A stretch of 64,000 nt of DNA from positions 186,001 through 250,000 of the forward strand of contig CP015605.1 of the NCBI GenBank assembly GCA_002284895.1, written 5' to 3'. Shown here one piece after another: positions 58,026 to 64,000 of this stretch. The notes beneath the pieces are model-generated. The model was not told where the DNA came from, searched no databases, and was given only the letters and a program-made list of their open reading frames with translations. The position numbers and the translations under genes were made by a program. Every line of letters begins with the position of its first letter. The stretch's first letter is position 1. Source of the DNA: Actinobacteria bacterium IMCC19121 (GTDB lineage: Bacteria > Actinomycetota > Actinomycetes > Nanopelagicales > Nanopelagicaceae).

Positions 58026-59603
58026 TTGAGAACACTTGCATCTTGGCTTCTCGTTGGCCTGCTCTCGCACCTATTTCTTGCACCCTTCCTAATCATCCTA
58101 AGGAATCTGGCATCAAGATTAGAATCCAGAGCTTTTGAGATCTTTTCTCTATTCATACTGGGCACGCTCCGTGGGATCTTCATTTGTGGGTTAGTTGCAA
58201 CCTTTCGAATGGAGATGCTCTTCACATATTGGTACAAGATTCTAAATTCAACATTGGCGACTCCTATCTGGTTTATGACCATCACCTCTTTTTACGTAAC
58301 CAGACATTCATTTCAAAAAGAGTATTCCCGATTATTGACAACTGCCCTACAAATGAAGCAAAGAAATCTCCATAGTGATGAATCATTAGTAAGGACTGCT
58401 GCAGAAATTGATCAGGTGCTTAAGCGCCTCAAATACCTCTCTACCTCCTTTGAAAGAGAAATGACAAAACTTCTTACAAAGTCAGATGGTGTAATGGACT
58501 ATCTCCAGGAATCAGCAAAGATTAAGGCTCTAATCCATTCAGAGATTCGCCCAATGACAAGAAGTTTAGATCGGAAAGACACTAGAAATATTAATAGGCT
58601 TTCCTTCAAAAATGCACTGCAAATGTCGTTACTGAGCGAGAAGCTCCATGTTGTGCCAATTGCCTTGATTTCAACTATCTATCTATTTTTAGGCATTCAA
58701 TTCACCTTTGGAATTTCTTTTGCTCTTGCTCAATGTGCAATTTATCTTCTACCTAATTTAATAATCTATTATGCAATTGAAGCGCTTCATGATAGAAAAT
58801 ACATTCTTCGAAAAGCCGCCAATACAATCATCATCATTGGGGGGTTTTTTACTCCAATTATCTTCTCGGAATTATTGCCAATTAACTTGAACTTTTCTGA
58901 TGAATTTTTCTCTCCCATATTTGTGCACCTGTTCCTTTTAGCCCTCTATTTCGCGGCATTGGGCACTTATAACCTCTCGGAAATCCTAAATAGGAATAGA
59001 GAAGGAATTCTGGCTCGACTTGGAGTAATCATTGATTCAGAAATAAAGTCTGGACCACAGAATTTTGCTTCAACTGAGGATTATTCCTTTATGGCAAATT
59101 ACTTGCATGGTGAAATTCAATCTGGTTTAACGGCATGCAGCCACCTACTAATCGAAGCAGCAGAAACCGGTGACGTCACTATGGGTAGGAAGGCATTGTT
59201 CCGAGCAGCAAAGTTGTTGAATCAAGATCACCACAGCGTTTCAAGAGAATTATTGGTGGACTCTCTCTCCAAGTTGGAAGCCATAGCTGCCGCTTGGGAA
59301 GGAATTGCTGAAATTAACTTGAGTTTTGAAAATGATGTGGTGGAATCAACGACTTTTCCGATTGCGGTTACTTTGATCCAGGAAGGGATTTCAAATGCGA
59401 TCCGTCATAGTTCTGCCACCGTTATTGGAATTAGTGGGTTTATTCACGAAGATTCCGTCCGTTATGTAATAGTTTCCAACGGTGAAGTGAAAAAGGAAAG
59501 AGGAAAGGGACTGGGAACAGTCTTGTTTGACGAACTCACTAACAACTGGTCTTTAAAACGATTAAAAGATTCCAATCAGCTTCAATTTGAGTTAAGCAAA
59601 TAG
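58026..59603 (+). CDS. Membrane histidine kinase of unusual type
   Basis: 525 aa from TTG at 58026; the frame is open from 57927, where no ATG/GTG/TTG exists, see findings. At least seven hydrophobic helices in two blocks (about 5-25, 42-62, 78-92; and 205-310), separated by a soluble helical region (100-200). C-terminal kinase part: His361 in ANYLHGEIQSGLTA, N box in LIQEGISNAIRHS (Asn457), and a G-box GKGLG (493-497). The HGE-x5-L pattern and short CA domain resemble HPK7/NarX-type kinases that pair with LuxR-type regulators such as the one just upstream. Composition is AT-richer than the flanking core genes. Confidence 0.8.
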   Translation: MRTLASWLLVGLLSHLFLAPFLIILRNLASRLESRAFEIFSLFILGTLRGIFICGLVATFRMEMLFTYWYKILNSTLATPIWFMTITSFYVTRHSFQKEYSRLLTTALQMKQRNLHSDESLVRTAAEIDQVLKRLKYLSTSFEREMTKLLTKSDGVMDYLQESAKIKALIHSEIRPMTRSLDRKDTRNINRLSFKNALQMSLLSEKLHVVPIALISTIYLFLGIQFTFGISFALAQCAIYLLPNLIIYYAIEALHDRKYILRKAANTIIIIGGFFTPIIFSELLPINLNFSDEFFSPIFVHLFLLALYFAALGTYNLSEILNRNREGILARLGVIIDSEIKSGPQNFASTEDYSFMANYLHGEIQSGLTACSHLLIEAAETGDVTMGRKALFRAAKLLNQDHHSVSRELLVDSLSKLEAIAAAWEGIAEINLSFENDVVESTTFPIAVTLIQEGISNAIRHSSATVIGISGFIHEDSVRYVIVSNGEVKKERGKGLGTVLFDELTNNWSLKRLKDSNQLQFELSK

Positions 59604-59826
59604 TTACTGGTCTGAATACATTAAAGGTGCGTTCCATTTCCGGGGCTGCCTTTTTAGACTAAAAATGCTAGGTTGTCTTTTATGACCCGTTTACCTAAAA
59701 AACGGGGAATTACCCAGGTTGAAGAGGATAAATCCCTCATCCTCCGCCAGATTGACATTGATAGCAGCTGTAGCCGCTGGGGATAACCTAATTAAGTAAG
59801 TCGGCGTGTTTCTCTAGTTTCAAAGC
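59604..59826. other. Intergenic end of the island
   Basis: No gene seen. It holds a weak stem with T-run after the kinase (AAAGGTG 59623-59629 with TGCCTTTTT 59647-59655, two G-T pairs), a hairpin CCCGTTT-ACCTAAA-AAACGGG (59686-59706), and the right att copy (59730-59747) preceded by GAGGAT. Confidence 0.5.
59730..59747. repeat. Right att direct repeat
   Basis: Exact 18-bp copy of the tRNA-Ser 3' end sequence at 55982-55999. AGAGGAT just before it (59723-59729) resembles the tRNA 5' acceptor GGAGGAT and can pair with ATCCTC inside the repeat. Confidence 0.8.
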
Positions 59827-60324
59827 ATGCCCCTAACAATCCCCAAACCAATATTACTTTTGCCAAAAGTACCCAGCGTTCTAGTCGTCGGGCTATTAGC
59901 CGCTCAGTTCTTTTTCCTCCAAATTGGACATGGCCCTGAACCAAAGTGCACTCTAAATGTTGAGAGACCGCATTACTCCACAAGCTTGAAGGAGATAAGG
60001 AACTTCGACGCAATCAAACTCAACATAACAGTGGATTGTAATGTTCCTCAGAAATATTCAGAAATCACTTCAAGCATCCAAAAAATAAGAAACAACCGTG
60101 AAGCTCTTGCACATAGATTTCAAGTTATACGCCGTGTGCCTGAGGTCAAATTCCCCAACCTGGTAGTTATTCAAGATCTTTACAGTGAGTGCCCCTTAGG
60201 CGTCTGGGGTACCTATAAGGGTGAAGCCAAAGGTTATGCAATGCTGGAGAGTGGTAAGAAATTCCCATTGGAAGGTGATTCAGGAAAATATATGGCAGTA
60301 GATTGTTCGATAGGTGCACAATAG
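59827..60324 (+). CDS. Membrane-anchored hypothetical protein
   Basis: 165 aa, not recognised. Hydrophobic segment at about 9-32 (LLLPKVPSVLVVGLLAAQFFFL), then an extracytoplasmic domain with three or four Cys (CTLN, DCNVP, SECPLGVWG, VDCSIG). Overlaps the next gene by 11 nt and lies just outside the right att repeat. No ribosome site of note. Composition fits the accessory region rather than the core. Confidence 0.6.
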   Translation: MPLTIPKPILLLPKVPSVLVVGLLAAQFFFLQIGHGPEPKCTLNVERPHYSTSLKEIRNFDAIKLNITVDCNVPQKYSEITSSIQKIRNNREALAHRFQVIRRVPEVKFPNLVVIQDLYSECPLGVWGTYKGEAKGYAMLESGKKFPLEGDSGKYMAVDCSIGAQ

Positions 60325-60829
60325 GGGTGTGAGTTACTTTGAAGAATGCTTAACTTCTGGTGGCCTTCGATTCCAAGAGGAGCGAAGGGCGCTTTATAAG
60401 TACTTGCTTGAAATAAATAATGATTTTTATGTGAGTCAGGCCAATTTACTTTTGGACAAAGGAACAATCACGCGAAGTATTGCAAACGGAGAAGCAACGT
60501 ACTTTCTTAAAAATAGAAAGGTTGACTATTCCGCGAGAAAATTAGACTCCGCTGAGATTTATTCTGAACTTCGGGATATCAAGTTGACGAGACTTAGGTT
60601 TTACAACATCAGAAAACTCCAAAGGTTTTTTGCTCAGTGCGATGTCGATGTAATTAGTAACTTTCCGCTTCCAGGGCCTAATCCTCAAGAAGGATCAGGG
60701 TATGGATTCAATGCCAAACCTTTTTACACGGTTGCTTACTACGCTAATGGACAAAATCTATTTGTTGGATTGATGAAGAAAATCAGAACAACTGACAGAG
60801 AAATGCTCACAAAACTGCGAACTTTATAA
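60314..60829 (+). CDS. Hypothetical protein paired with the preceding gene
   Basis: 171 aa from GTG at 60314; a second GTG at 60329 (MSYFEECLTS) is equally possible. Soluble, Arg/Lys/Tyr-rich, with RALYKYLLEINNDFYVSQAN and KLTRLRFYNIRKLQRFFAQC. No family seen. The frame overlap with the previous gene implies co-translation. Ends 5 nt before the stop of the opposing dehydrogenase gene. Confidence 0.6.
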   Translation: MHNRGVSYFEECLTSGGLRFQEERRALYKYLLEINNDFYVSQANLLLDKGTITRSIANGEATYFLKNRKVDYSARKLDSAEIYSELRDIKLTRLRFYNIRKLQRFFAQCDVDVISNFPLPGPNPQEGSGYGFNAKPFYTVAYYANGQNLFVGLMKKIRTTDREMLTKLRTL

Positions 60830-60834
60830 GTCTT

Positions 60835-62265
60835 TTAAATCTCTACCCCGATGTACTTGGTCTGCAAGAACTCATGAATGCCATCAAAGCCACCTTCACG
60901 CCCCAGACCTGATTGCTTCACGCCACCAAAGGGAGCTGCTGGATCTGAGATAACACCTTTATTGATGGCAACCATTCCTGATTCCATTGCTTCTGCTGTG
61001 CGCAGGGCGCGGGTGAGATTTGATGAAAAGACATAACTAATAAGTCCAAACTCAGTGTCATTAGCCAGCTTGATGCCCTCTTCATCTGTATCAAAAATAA
61101 TGATGGGTGCAACTGGACCAAAAATTTCATGGAGAAGGATTGGATTGTCTTTATCAACGATTAAAACCGTGGCTGGATAAAAGGCACCATCGCCTTCAGG
61201 CTTTACTCCACCAACCTTTACCTTCGCACCCGCAGCTACAGATTCATCAACGATTTGTGCAATCTTGTTGCGCTCCTTCATTGAAACTGAAGCTCCAAGA
61301 GTTGTTGTGGCATCAGTTCCACGACCCATCACAAATGAGCTCATCGACTTAGTCATTTCATTAATGAATGCCTCTGAAATTCCGCGCTGAACAAAGATTC
61401 GGTTTGCAGATGTGCAGGCAGCTCCACCGTTGCGCATCTTGGCAAGAAGCAACTGCGGAATTGTCACCGCAAGATCTGCATCATCATGAACAACTACTTG
61501 TGCGTTTCCACCTAGCTCCATAGAGCAGCGAATTACCCTGTCCGCAGCCTCTTTTAACAGCACGCGGCCAACTTCAGTTGAACCAGTAAATGAAAGATTC
61601 TTTACCCGTGGATCATGCAACATCTTTGAAATCGCTGGCCCAGTTTTTTCTGGCAGAACTAGATTAAGAACTCCCTTAGGAAGACCTGCACGTTCCATGA
61701 TGTCAACGATATACATGGCAGTTAAAGGTGTTTCAGTTGCTGGCTTTAAAATCATTGTGCAACCAGCAGCAACTGCAGGTCCAATCTTTCGAGTTGCCAT
61801 ACCTGCTGGGAAATTCCATGGCGTAATGAGAATAGAAAGCCCGATAGGTTGGTGAGTAACAAGGATTCGCTTGTCCCCTGATGGTGATTTACGGAAATCT
61901 CCAGGTGTGCGAACAGTCTCTTCAGCAAACCAGCGGAAAAACTCTGCTGCATATCCAGCTTCACCGCGAGCATCTGGCATCGCTTTTCCATTTTCGCGAG
62001 AAATTAAAGTAGCAATCGCTTCAATTTCACCGGTCATAATTTCAAATGCTTTGCGCAAAATCTCAGATCGATATCGAGGCGCGGTTTTTGCCCAGGATTC
62101 TGCTGCTGCATCGGCGGCAGCAATTGCGGCTTCGCACTGCGCATCAGAGGCCAAAGAAACTTCGGCAATTACTGAGTTATCACTTGGATCATGGACGGCT
62201 ACCTTGCTAGCGCCCTCTACCCATTGGCCATCGATATATAGCTGTGTATGCATAGCGGCAAGCAT
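60835..62265 (-). CDS. gabD: Succinate-semialdehyde dehydrogenase-like aldehyde dehydrogenase
   Basis: 476 aa from ATG 62265 (an ATG four codons later is possible; numbering below is from that one). NAD(P) aldehyde dehydrogenase: LITPWNFPAGMATRKIGPA, the FTGSTEVGR motif, Glu246 in MELGGN and catalytic Cys280 in GGAACTSANRIF. The first half and FGGVKQSGLGREGG end place it near GabD/SSADH; exact substrate uncertain. Divergent from the APC permease, with a palindrome in between. Confidence 0.85.
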   Translation of the reverse strand: MLAAMHTQLYIDGQWVEGASKVAVHDPSDNSVIAEVSLASDAQCEAAIAAADAAAESWAKTAPRYRSEILRKAFEIMTGEIEAIATLISRENGKAMPDARGEAGYAAEFFRWFAEETVRTPGDFRKSPSGDKRILVTHQPIGLSILITPWNFPAGMATRKIGPAVAAGCTMILKPATETPLTAMYIVDIMERAGLPKGVLNLVLPEKTGPAISKMLHDPRVKNLSFTGSTEVGRVLLKEAADRVIRCSMELGGNAQVVVHDDADLAVTIPQLLLAKMRNGGAACTSANRIFVQRGISEAFINEMTKSMSSFVMGRGTDATTTLGASVSMKERNKIAQIVDESVAAGAKVKVGGVKPEGDGAFYPATVLIVDKDNPILLHEIFGPVAPIIIFDTDEEGIKLANDTEFGLISYVFSSNLTRALRTAEAMESGMVAINKGVISDPAAPFGGVKQSGLGREGGFDGIHEFLQTKYIGVEI

Positions 62266-62322
62266 ACGCTCAGCCTGCGAGAAGTTGAAGCCAATGCGCT
62301 CTACGATAGAGCCTTGAAATAA

Positions 62323-62341
62323 TATTGCGTTATACGCAATA
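62323..62341. promoter_or_regulatory. Palindrome between gabD and the APC permease
   Basis: TATTGCG-TTATA-CGCAATA is a perfect 7-bp inverted repeat with 5-nt centre. Two nt after it comes the ribosome site AAAGGAGC of the permease (GTG at 62356), so a bound protein would cover its promoter start region, and it lies 58 nt upstream of gabD. Form is that of a GntR- or similar dimeric operator; the regulator is not in the window. Confidence 0.55.
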
Positions 62342-62355
62342 AAAAGGAGCTTTGA

Positions 62356-64000
62356 GTGCCTAAGTCATGGACTGATGACGCCCCAACACCGGTTGTGCTT
62401 CAAGACCATGCACACCTAAAAGATTCCTTTTTCTACACTCTTAAACGACGCTTATTAGGAAACCCTCTCAATCGTCACTCTTTAGGTCACCAACGTTTAA
62501 GCAAGAGATACGCGCTTGGAATTTTATCTAGCGACTGTATTTCTTCTTCTGCATATGGGTCAGAACAGATTCTTATTGCACTTCTTCCAGCATTTGGTTT
62601 AGCTGCATTTGCAATTTTGATGCCAATGACTGCGGTAGTTCTTATCATTTTATTAATCATTACTTTGTCATATCGCAATGTTATTAACGTTTATACAAAA
62701 ACTGGCGGGGCATACATAGTTTCCCGAGATAACTTCGGTCCCGTGGTTGCACAAATTGCAGCTGTTGCATTGATGCTCGACTACATCGTGACGGTAGCAA
62801 TCCAATCAGCAGCTGGTGTGGCAGCAATCATTTCAACTTTCCCTTCATTGCATCCATGGAAAATTCCAATGATTCTGCTTGTCATAGTGTTGTTAACATT
62901 TGGCAATCTGCGCGGAGTGAAAGAAGCAGGCAAAGCTTTCGCAATGCCAACTTACTTCTTTATTAGTTGTATGTTCATTGTTTTTAGCATCGGCATCTAC
63001 CGCAACTTCAATGGCACTCTTGAGACTTTATCGACTGATCAGGTCGGTGCGGTTCCACTTGGAGAGAGCCAAGGACTTCTCACATTTGCCGCCATTTTCA
63101 TCTTGCTTCGTGCATTTGCTAATGGTGGCTCATCACTAACTGGACTTGAGGCCATCTCTGATGGTGTTGCCCTCTTCCAACAACCAGAAGCGGTCAATGC
63201 CCGCCGTACCTTGTTTATCATGAGCGGGTTGCTCGGCACATTAGTTCTAGGTGTTTCTTGGTTCGCCCACCGCATTTATGCAATGCCATATGAATCTGGC
63301 ACACCAACAGTTATTTCTCAGATTGCCAAGACAATTGTGGGTGACGGTGTATTTGGTCAAATAATGTTCGTAATGGTTCAGGCGGCGACAATGTTAATTT
63401 TGTTCGCTGGCGCAAACACCACATACAGCGCTTTCCCTTTGCTCTGTAACTTCGTTGCAACTGATGGATATCTACCTCGCCAATTAACAAAGCGTGGACA
63501 CCGTTTAGCTTTCTCTAATGGAATCCTGCTTCTTTCAGGCGGTGGAATTTTCCTCGTTCTCATAACTGCCGGATCAGTTGAGCACTTGGTTGCTTTCTAT
63601 GCTCTTGGTGTTTTTACTGGCTTTACTTTGGCAGGCTTTGGAATGACACGACATGCCTTGCGCAACAAAGAAGGACACTGGAAAGCAAAAGTATTTATTA
63701 ATGCACTTGCTGGCTCTGTGTCATTTTTAATCGTAATAATTTTCTCAGTTGTTAAATTCACTGAAGGTGCCTGGCTTGTGCTTGTCACTGCCCCAATTCT
63801 TGTTGTTACTTTCTTGCGCTTGCGTCGCCAGTATGACCGTGAACAAGAAGCTCTTTCAGTTAAGCGCCATCAAGAGCGTGCTACGTCAATTGCTCGTCAC
63901 GATGTAACAATCTTGGTAGATAGCGTTGATATTGCAACCGTTGGCGCAGTTCGTTACGCCCGCAGCCTTAAGCCACGTAACTTAACTGCAGTTCACTTTG
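62356..64000 (+). CDS. APC-superfamily amino acid permease, C-terminus beyond the window
   Basis: At least 548 codons, open to the window end; GTG start at 62356 with AAAGGAGC 6-8 nt before it. Twelve hydrophobic segments are read from about residue 50 to 480: LSSDCISSSAYGSEQILIAL and TKTGGAYIVSRDNFGP are the APC signatures (helix I and II), NGGSSLTGLEAISDGV lies in the helix VI region. After residue 490 a soluble part starts (ARHDVTILVDSVDIATVGAVR) that looks like the universal-stress-like domain fused to several actinobacterial permeases. Substrate unknown; the neighbour suggests GABA or a related amine/amino acid (inference). Confidence 0.85.
   Translation, partial: MPKSWTDDAPTPVVLQDHAHLKDSFFYTLKRRLLGNPLNRHSLGHQRLSKRYALGILSSDCISSSAYGSEQILIALLPAFGLAAFAILMPMTAVVLIILLIITLSYRNVINVYTKTGGAYIVSRDNFGPVVAQIAAVALMLDYIVTVAIQSAAGVAAIISTFPSLHPWKIPMILLVIVLLTFGNLRGVKEAGKAFAMPTYFFISCMFIVFSIGIYRNFNGTLETLSTDQVGAVPLGESQGLLTFAAIFILLRAFANGGSSLTGLEAISDGVALFQQPEAVNARRTLFIMSGLLGTLVLGVSWFAHRIYAMPYESGTPTVISQIAKTIVGDGVFGQIMFVMVQAATMLILFAGANTTYSAFPLLCNFVATDGYLPRQLTKRGHRLAFSNGILLLSGGGIFLVLITAGSVEHLVAFYALGVFTGFTLAGFGMTRHALRNKEGHWKAKVFINALAGSVSFLIVIIFSVVKFTEGAWLVLVTAPILVVTFLRLRRQYDREQEALSVKRHQERATSIARHDVTILVDSVDIATVGAVRYARSLKPRNLTAVHF

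Larger units (their letters stand above)
55982..59747. mobile_element. Small genomic island inserted at tRNA-Ser(GGA)
   Basis: Bounded by the 18-bp direct repeats described separately; the tRNA gene is intact at the left end. Contents: collagen-like secreted protein, LuxR-type response regulator and membrane histidine kinase. No integrase, transposase or phage gene is present, so it is either a remnant or mobilised in trans. The two small genes and sequences to 60.8 kb may be an earlier, unmarked part of the same variable region. Confidence 0.65.

Noticed and set aside
59623-59655. Terminator after the kinase gene
   Set aside because: The stem has two G-T pairs and a 17-nt loop; the T-run is real but the hairpin is too weak to call.

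Overview
This window looks like a chromosome segment of a streamlined, low-GC freshwater-type actinobacterium; the acI/Nanopelagicales group (Planktophila-like) is my best guess from general character, not from a database match. Actinobacterial markers are clear: a BldC-type regulator, a GlxR/Crp-type regulator, DUF3073 and DUF5302 proteins, an aspartokinase with an internal beta-subunit start, the small SRP RNA next to dnaX, and the operon tilS-hpt-ftsH-folE-folP-folB-folK-panC-coaX-lysS. Genes are packed with overlaps or gaps of a few bases, several converging genes overlap at their 3' ends, and several genes have a -10-like box 6-8 nt before the start codon, as expected for leaderless mRNAs.

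Layout. 1-8.6 kb (minus strand): lysyl-tRNA synthetase start, coenzyme A and folate genes, FtsH, Hpt, TilS and a secreted NlpC/P60 hydrolase. 8.7-20.3 kb: an ABC-2 exporter, methionine synthesis (MetZ), heme O synthase, secreted or envelope proteins, a SpoU methylase, an MFS carrier, a phosphatase/TPR pair and a secreted DMFase-C-like protein. 20.3-27.7 kb: a nickel/cobalt permease behind a Nur-like operator, a DMT exporter, and a cytochrome c oxidase operon (cupredoxin-like protein, CtaC, CtaD, CtaE) facing a CtaG-like assembly gene. The region between the divergent oxidase genes carries a Crp/GlxR-type palindrome and a G-tract palindrome of CsoR flavour. 27.7-33.8 kb: a DEAD-box helicase behind a hairpin-rich leader, an M3 peptidase and small actinobacterial genes including bldC. 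33.8-44.6 kb: a purine operon purA-D-B-C-S-Q-L-(SCP)-F-M. 44.7-55.7 kb: aldolase, a small hydrophobic ORF with its own terminator, acetyl-CoA synthetase, a TlpA-like lipoprotein, Nth, the Crp-type regulator, RidA/DUF4177/YqeY, asd-lysC, and recR-dnaX.

Accessory region. Behind dnaX lie the SRP RNA and a tRNA-Ser(GGA) gene. The last 17 bases of that tRNA plus the next base are repeated exactly about 3.75 kb downstream (55982-55999 and 59730-59747), which marks an island inserted at the tRNA. The island holds a secreted collagen-like protein, a LuxR-type response regulator and an unusual membrane histidine kinase. Two identical 18-bp palindromic sites, 23 bp apart, sit between the divergent collagen-like and regulator genes. 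This looks like a self-contained surface-protein/two-component cassette and is the strongest candidate for an undescribed system here. Two orphan genes follow, then a succinate-semialdehyde dehydrogenase-like gene and a divergent APC permease that runs off the window, with a palindrome between them.

All family assignments are from reading motifs; no database search was possible.
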